This document shows positions 26,069-35,073 of a stretch of 64,000 nt of DNA, one piece after another; the stretch's first letter is position 1, and the number at the start of each line of letters is the position of its first letter. Source of the DNA: CAZMGG01 sp964565715 (GTDB taxonomy: Bacteria; Planctomycetota; UBA1135; UBA2386). The notes beneath the pieces are model-generated. The model worked only from the letters and a program-made list of their open reading frames with translations. It was not told where the DNA came from and did no database searches. The position numbers and the translations under genes were made by a program. The stretch lies in the NCBI GenBank assembly GCA_964565715.1, contig CAZMGG010000001.1, forward strand, positions 1-64,000, written 5' to 3'.

Positions 26069-27376
26069 ATGTTCGCAGCCCGCGCAGGCCTCTGCTCCGC
26101 CGCCGTGGCGCTCTTCGCCCTGGCTCCTGCCGGCGCTGCCCGCGCCCAGGCCGACGACCTGCAGGAACAGGTCCACCGGGCGCTGGATCGCGCCCGGCCG
26201 GCCCTGCTCGAGCACCTGCGCACCGCCACGCGGCGGGACGCCGGCGGTCCCGGGCTGCTGGCCCTGCTCTGCCTCGCCGCCCTGCACGACGGCGTGCCGG
26301 TGACCGATGCGGACCTGGACAAGGCCCTGCGGCAGCTCGGCGAGGCCGAGATCCACGAGACCTATGCCCTCGCCCTGCGGCTGATGGTGATGGAGGCGCA
26401 CGCGACGTTCCCCGATCGCGCGCGCCGGGCCGAGGCCGACGCCAGGGTCCTGCTGCGCTGCCAGCGCGGCGGCCTGTTCGCCTACACGCCGAACGGCGGC
26501 GACGGCGACCTCAGCAACACCCAGTACGGCGCGCTGGGCCTGCGCGCCGCCGCCAGCATGGGCGTCGACATCAAGGCGCGGGTCTGGACCGAGCTGCTCG
26601 CCGCGGTGATGGAGATGCAGGACTACGACGGCGGCTTCGGCTACCGGCCCGAGGGCCGCCGCAACGCCGCCTATCCGTCGATGACCGCCGCCGGGATCGC
26701 CGTGCTCGAGATCGCGCGGCAGGCCCTGGAGCAGGACAACCGCAGCGTGGCGAAGGTGAAGACCCAGCTCAAGAAGGCCTGGAACTGGATGGACAAGCAC
26801 GTCGGCGCGCTCGGCAATGCCGAGACCCGGTCGTGCTACTACTTCCACTACGGCCTGGAGCGGGCGGCGATCCTGTCGGACGTGACCGAGGTGGGCGGCG
26901 GCGACTGGTATCGGCTCGGCGCGCGGATGATGGTGCGCGACCAGCTCGGCGGCGGCGGCTGGAACTCGGCCAACGACCTGACCCGCGGCATGCGGCTCGG
27001 CGATCGCGGCGATCCGGTGGTGACCGCGTTCGCGGTGCTGTTCCTGCGGCGCGCCTTCCGCAAGGTGGCCGGCCCGATCACCGGCCCGCGCGCGCCGGCG
27101 CTGCCGCAGCTCGACGAGCAGGCGACGGCGGCCGACGTGGCGGCCTGCGCCGCGCACCTGGTGAGCCGCGGCGTGGCGGTCCTGCCCGAGGTGCTGAAGG
27201 CCCTGTGGAGCGACGTGCGGCCGCGCCGGCAGGCGGCGGCGCGGGCGCTGCGCGGCATCGCCGGCGACGACTTCGGCTACGTCGCCGAACGGGAGCCCGA
27301 CCAGAATCGCGACGCGATCCGCCGCGCCGAGCTGTGGTACCTGAAGAACCGCCCGAGCGGCGGCGAGGACAAGTGA
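26069..27376 (+). CDS. Secreted prenyltransferase/squalene-cyclase-like toroid protein
   Basis: 435 residues with a signal peptide (MFAARAGLCSAAVALFALAP then AGAARAQ). It is an alpha/alpha-toroid protein: repeats with YELALRLMVMEA-like helices and Gly/Trp-rich turns (DLSNTQYGALGLRAAASMGV, GGFGYRPEGRRNAAYPSMTA, YFHYGLERAAILSDV, GGGGWNSANDLTRGM). The catalytic DxDD of squalene-hopene cyclase and the zinc ligands of prenyltransferases are not seen, so it is probably a non-catalytic binding protein. Its paralog is at 37152-38912. It overlaps the downstream aminotransferase start by 4 bases (GTGA). Confidence 0.75.
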   Translation: MFAARAGLCSAAVALFALAPAGAARAQADDLQEQVHRALDRARPALLEHLRTATRRDAGGPGLLALLCLAALHDGVPVTDADLDKALRQLGEAEIHETYALALRLMVMEAHATFPDRARRAEADARVLLRCQRGGLFAYTPNGGDGDLSNTQYGALGLRAAASMGVDIKARVWTELLAAVMEMQDYDGGFGYRPEGRRNAAYPSMTAAGIAVLEIARQALEQDNRSVAKVKTQLKKAWNWMDKHVGALGNAETRSCYYFHYGLERAAILSDVTEVGGGDWYRLGARMMVRDQLGGGGWNSANDLTRGMRLGDRGDPVVTAFAVLFLRRAFRKVAGPITGPRAPALPQLDEQATAADVAACAAHLVSRGVAVLPEVLKALWSDVRPRRQAAARALRGIAGDDFGYVAEREPDQNRDAIRRAELWYLKNRPSGGEDK

Positions 27377-28587
27377 CGCCCCCACCTTCGCATCCCGCGG
27401 CCGCGCCGCCCCTGCCCGCGGCCTTCGCCCGCACCGCCGCCCGCCGGCGCCACCTCGACCAGGGCAACCTGCTGCGCTCGCTGACCCTGGTGATCAACGG
27501 CGTGCCCGGCGGCATCAACCTGGGCCAGGGCGTGTGCGACATGGACACGCCGCTGCCGTTGGTGCGCGGCGCCATCGACTGCATCGACGGCGGCGACCGG
27601 CAGACCTACACGCCCTACGCCGGGCTGCCGGAGCTGCGGGCGGCCATCGCCGGCAAGCTGCGGCGGCACAACGGACTGGACTGCGGACCGGAGAACGTGG
27701 CGGTGTGCACCGGCAGCTCCGGCGCCCTGTTCGCCACCGGCACGACGCTGCTGGAGCCCGGCGACGAGGTGGTGCTGTTCGAGCCGTTCTACAGCTACCA
27801 CTGGACCACCCTGCCCCTGTTCGGGGCCCGGCCGGTGCCGGTGCGGCTCGATCCCGAGACCATGGCGTTCGACGCGGCGGCGCTGCGCCAGGCGCTCACC
27901 CCGCGGACCCGCGCGGTGATCGTCAACACGCCGGGCAACCCGTCCGGCAAGGTCTGGAGCCGGGCCGAACTGGCCGAGCTCGGCGCCATCCTGGACGGCT
28001 CCGACGTGCTGGTGCTCACCGACGAGGTCTACGAGTACATGTGCTTCGACGGCCGGCGGCACGTCTCGCCGGCGACGGTGCCCGCACTCGCCGACCGCAC
28101 GCTGACGATGAACAGCTTCAGCAAGACCTTCTCGGTCACCGGCTGGCGGGTCGGCTTCGTCGCCGGCCCGGCGCCGATCGTCGAGAAGATCGGCATCGTC
28201 TTCGACCAGATGGAGGTGTGCGCGGCGCGGCCGATGCAGCGCGGCGTCGCCCGGGCGCTCCTCGAACTGCCGGACTCCTACTACACGGACCTGCAGGCGG
28301 CCTACCAGCGGAAGCGCGACCTGTTCGTGCAGGCGCTGCGCGATGGCGGTTTCGCCTGCCGGCAGCCCGAGGGCGCCTACTACGTGCTCGCCGACTACCG
28401 GCGGCCGCTCGGCGACATCGCGCCCTATCCGGCGGTGCTGAAGATGATCGAACGGATCGGGCTGAACGGCGTGCCCGGCGACCTGTTCTTCGCCGATCCG
28501 GCGGGCGTCCGCTGCATCCGGTTCCAGTTCGCCGTCGACCATCCGGTGCTGGAGGAGGCGTGCCGGCGCCTGCGGACGCTCGCATGA
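27373..28587 (+). CDS. PLP-dependent class I/II aminotransferase
   Basis: 404 residues from GTG 27373. Fold-type I features: NLGQGVCDMDTPLP near the start, YTPYAGLPELRAAIAGKL, the cofactor contact region CTGSSGALFATGTTLLEPGD, NTPGNPSGKVWS, LVLTDEVYEYMCF, and the PLP lysine K251 in MNSFSKTFSVTGWRVGF. The C-terminal Arg lies in CIRFQFAVD. It belongs with aspartate/kynurenine-type transaminases; the amino donor cannot be told. It is the middle gene of a three-gene operon with 4-base overlaps on both sides (toroid protein before, LmbE after). Confidence 0.9.
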   Translation: MTPPPSHPAAAPPLPAAFARTAARRRHLDQGNLLRSLTLVINGVPGGINLGQGVCDMDTPLPLVRGAIDCIDGGDRQTYTPYAGLPELRAAIAGKLRRHNGLDCGPENVAVCTGSSGALFATGTTLLEPGDEVVLFEPFYSYHWTTLPLFGARPVPVRLDPETMAFDAAALRQALTPRTRAVIVNTPGNPSGKVWSRAELAELGAILDGSDVLVLTDEVYEYMCFDGRRHVSPATVPALADRTLTMNSFSKTFSVTGWRVGFVAGPAPIVEKIGIVFDQMEVCAARPMQRGVARALLELPDSYYTDLQAAYQRKRDLFVQALRDGGFACRQPEGAYYVLADYRRPLGDIAPYPAVLKMIERIGLNGVPGDLFFADPAGVRCIRFQFAVDHPVLEEACRRLRTLA

Positions 28588-30953
28588 GGTCGCGCGCGCT
28601 CCCGGCCGCGCTGGCGGCCGTGCTCGGGCCCTGGCTGGCGGCGCTGCCGGCCCAGCGCGAACCGATGGCCGGGCTGGTGGCGTTGCGGCAGGCGTGCCTC
28701 GATGCCACCACCGACGCGGTGGTGCTGAACGTGGCGGCGCACCCCGACGACGAGTCCAGTCGCAGCAACGTGATCCTGCGCCGCAAGCACGGCCTGCGGG
28801 TGGTGACGGTCTACGCGACCTACGGCGACGGCGGCCAGAACGCGATCGGCCGCGAGATCGGCCCCGAACTGGCCGAACTGCGCGTCCGCGAGACCCTGCG
28901 GGCGGCCGCCACCAGCGACGTCGAGGTGCGCTGGCTCGGGATGACCGACTTCGGCTTCTCCAAGACGCTGGAGGAGACGCTGCGGGTGTGGGGCGAGGCG
29001 CCGCTGCGGACGGCGATGGCGGCGGTGGTGGCCGAGGTCGATCCCGATCTGGCGATCACCAACCACAACCTGACCCAGGGCCATGGCCATCATCGCGCGG
29101 CCTTCTGGGCCGCGCGCGAGGTGCTGCAGACGCGCTCGGCCACCGGCGAGCGGGCGATCCCGCTCTACCGGCGTTCCGGCGTGGCCGACGCCCACTGGCG
29201 CCTGGATCCCGGCGAACTGGACCTGGTCCGTGGCGAGACCTACGCCCGCCTGGCCTGGCGGTCCTGGACCCAGCACGTCACCCAGGGGCCGTGGGGCGAG
29301 CACAACCCGCTGCAGGTGGGCACCGACCACTGGTCGCTGGCCTGGCCCGAGCCGCCGGCCGCCCTCGATCCGTTGCCCGGCCTGCCGTCGGTCTTCGCCG
29401 AGCCGGCCTTCGTCGCCGCGCTCGCCGCCGAGGGCGTCGACGCCGGCGCGCTGCAGGCCGACCTGCAGGCTTTCGGCGGCGATGCGACCGCGCGCGAGCA
29501 CGGCGAACGGGCCGCACGGGTGCTGCCGGTGCTGCTGCGCCTGCGCGAACGGCTGCACGAGACCCACACCGCCGCCGCGGCGACGGCCCAGCGGCGCCTC
29601 GACCGCCGCATCGATGCCGTGCAGCGCGTGCTGCTGGCGGCGAACGGCGTCGCCGTCGAGAGCTGGCTCGAACGCGACACCGTCGCGCTCGGCGGCGACG
29701 GCCGGGCCTTCGTCGTCGTGCACGGCTTCGGCGCCGTGCGCGACCTGCAGGTGCGCTGCCAGGGCGCGGCGGCGGAACCGGTGCAGGTGGCGATCCGCGG
29801 CGGCGGCGGCGACCTGCCGCCGGAGACGCCGCCGCCGACCGCGCCGGCCGGCGACCGCTTCAGCGTGCGCTTCCGCTGCCCGGCGAACGGCGATGGCGCG
29901 CCCCCGGGCTCGCCGGAGACCGCCTGGGTCGCCCTGGACGTGACCTTCACCCTGCACGGCCAGCCGATCGCGCTGCAGCCGCGGCACTGGTTCACGCCGG
30001 TGCAGCCGGTGGCGCTGGAATGGGACCGGCAGGTGGTGATGGTGCCCCGCGGCCAGCAGGTCGAACGCGTGCTGTCGGCCAGCGTGGTCGCCCATCGCGA
30101 CGGCGACCTCGACGAACCGCTGCGCCTGGCGATGGGCCACGGCATCCGCGCCGAGGCGATCCCCGGCCGCCTGCGCCTGTCGCCCGAACACCCCGAGGCG
30201 CGGGTGCTGGTGCGGGCCACCTTCGACGGCGCCGCCATCGACCAGCCCGGCGAGCTGCGGCTGGAGGTGGCCGGGGCCCGTGCCGCCCTGGCCGTCGTGC
30301 CGGTCGAGGTGTTCGTGCCGCCGGGCCTGCGCGTCGGCCTCGTGCGCGGTCCCGACGACACCCTGGAGCGGGCGCTGACCGATCTCGGCGTCGCCTACAC
30401 CGCGCTCAGCCGCGACGACCTGGCGGTGGCCCGGCTCGACGAGTTCGGCACCGTCCTGCTCGACCTGCGCGCCTACCACCACCGGCCCGAACTGGCCGAA
30501 CACCGCGACCGCCTGCTGCAGTACTGCCGCGCCGGCGGCCGCGTGGTGGCGATGTACCACAAGCCCAACGAATGGAACGAGCGCGCCGGGCATCCCCTGC
30601 TGGCGCCGTTCGCCCTGGTGGTGGGCAACGAACGCGTCACCGAGGAGGACTCGCCGGTGAAGCTGCTGCAGCCCGACCACCGGCTGTGGACCCATCCGCA
30701 CCAGATCACCGCCGCCGACTTCACCGGCTGGGTGCAGGAACGCGGGCTCAACTTCCCGAGCCGCTGGGACGCGGCGTGGGCGCCGTTGCTGGAGGTACGC
30801 GACTCGGGCGACGAGGCGCCGCACCAGGGCGCCCTGCTCTACACGCGCTACGGCCGCGGCGACTTCGTCTACTGCTCGCTGGTGCTGTATCGGCAGCTGC
30901 GGGTGGGCCACGCCGGCGCCGCGCGCCTGCTGGTCAACCTGCTGAGCCGCTGA
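28584..30953 (+). CDS. Secreted LmbE/PIG-L family deacetylase with large C-terminal extension
   Basis: 789 residues from ATG 28584, with a signal peptide (MRSRALPAALAAVLGPWLAA then LPAQ). The PIG-L domain spans ~40-260: zinc motif AHPDDE at 53-57, YATYGDGGQNAIG, RVRETLRAA, and TNHNLTQGHGHHRAAFWAA. It probably removes an N-acetyl group from a GlcNAc-containing or mycothiol-like substrate outside the cytoplasm. The remaining ~500 residues include a helical spacer, beta-sandwich regions and a flavodoxin-like/ThuA-like end (YCRAGGRVVAMYHKPNEWNE). The start overlaps the aminotransferase stop (ATGA). Confidence 0.85.
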   Translation: MRSRALPAALAAVLGPWLAALPAQREPMAGLVALRQACLDATTDAVVLNVAAHPDDESSRSNVILRRKHGLRVVTVYATYGDGGQNAIGREIGPELAELRVRETLRAAATSDVEVRWLGMTDFGFSKTLEETLRVWGEAPLRTAMAAVVAEVDPDLAITNHNLTQGHGHHRAAFWAAREVLQTRSATGERAIPLYRRSGVADAHWRLDPGELDLVRGETYARLAWRSWTQHVTQGPWGEHNPLQVGTDHWSLAWPEPPAALDPLPGLPSVFAEPAFVAALAAEGVDAGALQADLQAFGGDATAREHGERAARVLPVLLRLRERLHETHTAAAATAQRRLDRRIDAVQRVLLAANGVAVESWLERDTVALGGDGRAFVVVHGFGAVRDLQVRCQGAAAEPVQVAIRGGGGDLPPETPPPTAPAGDRFSVRFRCPANGDGAPPGSPETAWVALDVTFTLHGQPIALQPRHWFTPVQPVALEWDRQVVMVPRGQQVERVLSASVVAHRDGDLDEPLRLAMGHGIRAEAIPGRLRLSPEHPEARVLVRATFDGAAIDQPGELRLEVAGARAALAVVPVEVFVPPGLRVGLVRGPDDTLERALTDLGVAYTALSRDDLAVARLDEFGTVLLDLRAYHHRPELAEHRDRLLQYCRAGGRVVAMYHKPNEWNERAGHPLLAPFALVVGNERVTEEDSPVKLLQPDHRLWTHPHQITAADFTGWVQERGLNFPSRWDAAWAPLLEVRDSGDEAPHQGALLYTRYGRGDFVYCSLVLYRQLRVGHAGAARLLVNLLSR

Positions 30954-30962
30954 GCGCCGGGG

Positions 30963-31724
30963 CTAGCGGCCGCCCTCCTGCTTCGCCTGCAGCGCCTTCT
31001 GCAGGCCCGCCACCAGGGCCTCCAGGCGCTCGATGCGCTGCTCCAGCTCCGGCGCCGCCGTCGGCCCCGGCCGGTCGATCTGCTGCAGCATGCGCAGCAC
31101 GCTGGCCACCTGGTCCGGGAAGCCCTGCAGGAGGATGGCGCGGTTGTTGCCGACGTTGCCGAGCATGATGCCGCCGCCGTGGCCGCCGGTGGCGGAGAAG
31201 AACCCGCGCAGCGCGTTGGTGGCGATCGGCGCGTCGATGTGCTGCAGCTCGACGGTGGTCATCACCGGGATCTTGAGCGTGGTGCGCTGCTGCACGTCGG
31301 CTGGGGTCATCCAGACCGCCCGCATCGACACCTCGCGGGCCCGCTGGCCGTTCAGGTTCAGCACCTCGTAGAAGCCGCGCTCGGCGTCCACCGGCACGAC
31401 CACCAGCCCGCGGCTGTAGAGCAGCGTGCTGAGCAGTTCCTCGCAGCCGCGGGCGTCGAGTTCGACGGTGCGCTGCAGTGTCACGTTGGGGGCAGAGGCC
31501 AGTTCCTGCGGCAGGAACAGGATGTTGCGGTTGAGGAACTTCGCGGCGCCGTTGATCAGGTCTTCGACGGGGATGTCGCCCGCCTCCAGCACGAAGCCCT
31601 GCCCCGGCGCGGTGCGGACCTTGGCGGTGGCGGTGGCCGAGACGGCCGGGGGGTCCTGGGCGAGGACCGGAACCGCCAGCGCGGCGGCGGCGAGGACGCT
31701 GACGACGGACGGGAACCTGCTCAT
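30963..31724 (-). CDS. Secretin N-domain-like secreted protein without the pore domain
   Basis: 253 residues from ATG 31724 with AGGAG upstream. Signal peptide MSRFPSVVSVLAAAALAVPV then LAQD. Residues ~45-110 look like an STN/N0 domain (GFVLEAGDIPVEDLINGAAK, LNRNILFLPQELASAPN). Residues ~125-215 look like a secretin N1-type domain (ELQHIDAPIATNALRGFFSA, NRAILLQGFPDQVASVLRML, QQIDRP). A coiled coil closes the protein (ELEQRIERLEALVAGLQKAL). The C-terminal beta-barrel of GspD/PilQ is absent. It may assist a secretin or be a free periplasmic adaptor. Confidence 0.7.
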   Translation of the reverse strand: MSRFPSVVSVLAAAALAVPVLAQDPPAVSATATAKVRTAPGQGFVLEAGDIPVEDLINGAAKFLNRNILFLPQELASAPNVTLQRTVELDARGCEELLSTLLYSRGLVVVPVDAERGFYEVLNLNGQRAREVSMRAVWMTPADVQQRTTLKIPVMTTVELQHIDAPIATNALRGFFSATGGHGGGIMLGNVGNNRAILLQGFPDQVASVLRMLQQIDRPGPTAAPELEQRIERLEALVAGLQKALQAKQEGGR

Positions 31725-31843
31725 CGGGATCTCCTGCGGTGCCAGGGAAGGGACGGGACGGCCCCTGGGACGCTGCCCCTGCCCGGTCCTTCCACGGCGA
31801 TCGGTGTTCACGACCGCTGACCGCCGTGGCTACCATCCCGGCC

Positions 31844-32401
31844 ATGTACCTGGCCCACCTGTGGTTGCCGGTCCTGCTGGGGACCGTCGCCGTGTTCTTC
31901 GCCAGCTTCGTCTGCTGGACCCTGCTGCCGCACCACAAGCGTGACTTCCAGAAGCTGCCCGACGAGGGGAAGTTCACCCAGGCCCTGCGCGGGCTCGGCC
32001 TGCACCCCGGCAACTACGCGTTCCCGTTCTGCGGCAGCAACGCGCAGATGAAGGACCCCGAGTTCCAGAAGCGCTATGCCGAGGGTCCCACCGGCTGCCT
32101 GTCGGTGTGGCCGCCGATGAGCATGGGGCGCAATCTCGGCCTCACGTTCCTGGTGCAGCTCATCGCCACGGCGCTGATCGGCTCGTTGCTGTGGACGGTG
32201 CTGAAGCCGGGTCAGCCGTTCGGCGAGGTGTTCGAGGTCGGCTTCATGGCGGGCCTGCTGGCGTGGTGCTTCGCGTTCCTGCCCAACCAGATCTGGTTCG
32301 GGCAGACCTCGGGCACCATGGTGCGCCACATCCTCGATGGCGTGGTCTACGCGGCGGTGACCGCGGCGATCTTCGCCGGACTGTGGCCGGCGGCGGCGTG
32401 A
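31844..32401 (+). CDS. Integral membrane protein of unknown function
   Basis: 185 residues from ATG 31844. An N-terminal helix (LWLPVLLGTVAVFFASFVCW) is followed by a conserved-looking stretch LPHHKRDFQKLPDE and FPFCGSNAQMKDPEFQKRYA; then about three more helices (LTFLVQLIATALIGSLLWTV, GFMAGLLAWCFAFLP, VVYAAVTAAIFAGLWPAAA). I recognise no domain name. It is divergent from the secretin-like gene and 28 bases before a larger membrane protein gene. Confidence 0.7.
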   Translation: MYLAHLWLPVLLGTVAVFFASFVCWTLLPHHKRDFQKLPDEGKFTQALRGLGLHPGNYAFPFCGSNAQMKDPEFQKRYAEGPTGCLSVWPPMSMGRNLGLTFLVQLIATALIGSLLWTVLKPGQPFGEVFEVGFMAGLLAWCFAFLPNQIWFGQTSGTMVRHILDGVVYAAVTAAIFAGLWPAAA

Positions 32402-32429
32402 GCCGCGGCGTCGGGGCGGCGCCGCGGTC

Positions 32430-34241
32430 ATGAACGGCGGCGCCGACGGCGGGCACCTGCAGCGCTTCCTGCTGCTGCTGGTGGCGCTGGCCTACGGTGG
32501 GCTCACCTGGGTGGTGGTGTTCACCCTGGGCCTGCGCGAGCCGTTCGCCGATCAGTGGCGCCAGCAGGTGCCGCTGCTCGAACAGGAACTGCCGTGGTCG
32601 GTGCTGCAGCTCGAGAGCGGTCATCGGCAGGCCCTGCCGAACCTCGTGCGGCTGGTCGATCTGCGGCTCGGCGGCGACGGCGAGGTGCTGGCGGTGACCG
32701 GCACCGTGCTGTTCGCCCTGGTCTACGTGGTGCTGCTGCACTGGTGCTGGCGCCACGCCGGTCCGCGGCGGCTGCCGCGCTGGCGTGCGGCGGCGCTGCT
32801 CGGGCTGGGGCTGGGCTTCCTGGTGCATGCGCGCATGCTGCTGCACCCGAACGAGATGGTGCAGGTGGGTGGCGTGTTGCTCGGGCTGGCGGTGGCGTTG
32901 CGCGCGGTGCTGGGTGGCGACGGCAACGGCCGGCTGGTGTTGGCCATCGCCGCGGCCATCGCCGCGACGTTCTGCTTCGGCTCCGGGGTGGCGGTGTTCG
33001 GCGTCCTGCTGGTGCTGCTGCCGGTGCTGCGCCGGCCGTGGCGCCAGGTGCTGATCGTGCTGCTGGCCGCAGCGGCGGTCGGGGCTGGCTACCTGTGGCT
33101 GCTGCCCGGCGGCGGAACGGCGGCATCGGGCGCCGGCGGCAGTGGCCCGGCGGCGGGGCCGTGGATCACGGTGCCGCGCTGGCTCGGCGCGCCGTTCGTG
33201 CAGGCCTTCTTCGGGCTCGGCCAGCCGGGCTTCCAGGCCGGCATCGCCGACGCCGTCATGCGCTATGACCCGCACGGCGGCCTCTGGGTGGACCTGGCGC
33301 GGCGGCTGGCGACGCCGCTGGGACCGGCCGCCACCATGCGGCTTGGCGGCGCGGCGTTCGGCTGGGGCGGGCTCGTGCTGCTGGTCGGCGCGCTGCTGGC
33401 GGAATGGCGGCGCAACGGCGCCCTGCGCCGCGGTGAGGCGGTCGCCACCGGCGACGAAGGCCTGCGCCGGCTGGGGCTCGGGCTGGCGCTGTTCGCGGTG
33501 GGCGTCGGCGCGCTGATCGGGCTCGCCCGCGCCGTCTACTTCGCCGGCCTGCCGGACCAGGTGTTCGCCGAGCGCTACGTGGTCTGGTCGAGCCTGTTCT
33601 GGTGCGGACTGGCCTTGCGGTTCGTGGCGCCGGCGCCGGGCCTGCCGCGGCTCGCCACGCTCACGGTGGTGCTGGTGGCCGTGCTGCTCTGGCCGGTGCA
33701 GCGCGCCTGGCTGTCCTGGGGCGCGCAGAACCGCAGCGCCGTCGAGAACGCCGCCCTCGCCCTGCGGCTCGGCCTGCCGGATCCGGCCATCGTGCCGCCG
33801 CCCGCCGACCTCGGTGCGCTGTCGTGGGAGCGCTGCGTCGAGGCGGTGCGGAGCCGCGACCTGTGCATGTTCGGCGAGGTGCCGCTGCCGGCGCTCGGCG
33901 AACGGCTGCCGCCGCCGCCGGCCGTGCCCGCCGCGGCGCCGGTGCTGTCCGGGGCGCGCCGGCTCACGCTCGCCGACGGCCGCGTGGTGCTGCACTGGCG
34001 CGCCGAACTGCCGGCGGAGCTGCTGCAGCGGCCGGAACGGGAATGGCCCATCGTCGACGAAGACGGCGTCGTCCGCGGCCGCCTGCGCGCCGACGAGGCC
34101 CGGCCGTGGCTGCGGCGCCTGCCCGCGCCGCTGGCGGCGCGGCGCGGCAACGCCTACGCGGTGCCCGAGCCCGACGGCCCGCTGCTGCTGGTGACGCCGG
34201 CGCCGCCGTTCGCCGTGCTGGCGGTGCTGGGCCGGAGCTGA
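32430..34241 (+). CDS. Large multi-pass membrane protein with soluble C-terminal domain
   Basis: 603 residues. About ten hydrophobic helices lie in the first ~440 residues, the first at LLLLVALAYGGLTWVVVFTL. The first loop FADQWRQQVPLLEQELPW and then ESGHRQALPNLVRLVDL is reminiscent of the first-loop acidic motifs of GT-C fold transferases but lacks a clear signature. The C-terminal ~170 residues are soluble and beta-rich (RRLTLADGRVVLHWRAELP). Its 3' end overlaps the convergent GT2 gene by 88 bases. Given the neighbour, a role in cell-surface glycan assembly is possible but unproven. Confidence 0.65.
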   Translation: MNGGADGGHLQRFLLLLVALAYGGLTWVVVFTLGLREPFADQWRQQVPLLEQELPWSVLQLESGHRQALPNLVRLVDLRLGGDGEVLAVTGTVLFALVYVVLLHWCWRHAGPRRLPRWRAAALLGLGLGFLVHARMLLHPNEMVQVGGVLLGLAVALRAVLGGDGNGRLVLAIAAAIAATFCFGSGVAVFGVLLVLLPVLRRPWRQVLIVLLAAAAVGAGYLWLLPGGGTAASGAGGSGPAAGPWITVPRWLGAPFVQAFFGLGQPGFQAGIADAVMRYDPHGGLWVDLARRLATPLGPAATMRLGGAAFGWGGLVLLVGALLAEWRRNGALRRGEAVATGDEGLRRLGLGLALFAVGVGALIGLARAVYFAGLPDQVFAERYVVWSSLFWCGLALRFVAPAPGLPRLATLTVVLVAVLLWPVQRAWLSWGAQNRSAVENAALALRLGLPDPAIVPPPADLGALSWERCVEAVRSRDLCMFGEVPLPALGERLPPPPAVPAAAPVLSGARRLTLADGRVVLHWRAELPAELLQRPEREWPIVDEDGVVRGRLRADEARPWLRRLPAPLAARRGNAYAVPEPDGPLLLVTPAPPFAVLAVLGRS

Positions 34242-34984
34242 GCCGGTTCGCGCCGCGCCTCGCTCCACAGCCGCCAGCGGAAGCCCGACAGCGCCCGCAG
34301 GTAGGCCCACACGTCGCGGCAGATCCGCACCGTCGACTGCTTGTCGTCGCGCCGCACGAACGGGCACGGGATCTCCACCACGTCGAGGCCCGCGCGGTGG
34401 GCCAGCACCATGATCTCGGTGTCCCAGAACCAGCCGCGGTCGCGGGTCTGCTCCAGCACCGGCAGGATCGCCGCGCGGCGGAAGAACTTGCAGCCCGTCT
34501 CGGTGTCGCGGTAGGGCGCGCGGAACAGGCTGCGGAACAGCAGGCGGTAGCCCCAACTCAGCACGTGCCGCACCAGGCCGCGCAGCGACCAGCCGACCGC
34601 GTACTCGCGGTAGGCGATGGCGCCGTCGCGGCCCGCGCGGATCGCCGCCACCATCGCCGGCACGTGCCGGCAGTGCACTTCGAGGTCGATGTCCAGGAAG
34701 CCGACGATCTGGCCACGCGCCAGCCGGAAGCCCTCGCCGACGCTGCCGCCGCGGCCGACGTTCCGGCGGTGGAAGGTGGCCTGCATGTGCGGCTGGTCGC
34801 GGACGAGGTCGCGGACGAGGTCGGCGGTGCGGTCGGGGCTGCAGTCCTCGACGAACACCAGTTCGTGGCTGATGCCGGCTTGCCGCAGCGTCGCCTCGAT
34901 CTCGGCGACGGACTGCCGCAGGTGGCCTTCCTCGCGGTAGCAGGCGATCACCAGGCTGAGTTCGGGCGTGGCGGCGGCGGACAT
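34154..34984 (-). CDS. GT2 glycosyltransferase, dolichyl/polyprenyl-phosphate sugar synthase (DPM1) type
   Basis: 276 residues from ATG 34984. GT-A fold: LSLVIACYREEGHLRQSVAE, VFVEDCSPDRTADLVRD, RRNVGRGGSVGEGFRLARG and the metal site VGFLDIDLEVHC. Downstream DTETGCKFFRRAAIL and GWFWDTEIMVLAHRAG match DPM1/ArnC-like enzymes that load a sugar onto a polyprenyl phosphate. No C-terminal membrane helices are present. The last ~40 residues are low complexity and lie over the 3' end of the opposite membrane-protein gene (88-base overlap). A possible donor-maker for GT-C enzymes such as the one at 2761. Confidence 0.85.
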   Translation of the reverse strand: MSAAATPELSLVIACYREEGHLRQSVAEIEATLRQAGISHELVFVEDCSPDRTADLVRDLVRDQPHMQATFHRRNVGRGGSVGEGFRLARGQIVGFLDIDLEVHCRHVPAMVAAIRAGRDGAIAYREYAVGWSLRGLVRHVLSWGYRLLFRSLFRAPYRDTETGCKFFRRAAILPVLEQTRDRGWFWDTEIMVLAHRAGLDVVEIPCPFVRRDDKQSTVRICRDVWAYLRALSGFRWRLWSEARREPAQLRPSTASTANGGAGVTSSSGPSGSGTA

Positions 34985-35073
34985 CGGTGACCGGTCCTGC
35001 ATCGACCGGCGTCCGGCGATGACCCCAGCCCGACGGGCCAGGCGGCGCGGTGACGGCGATGGCATGGGTCGCG

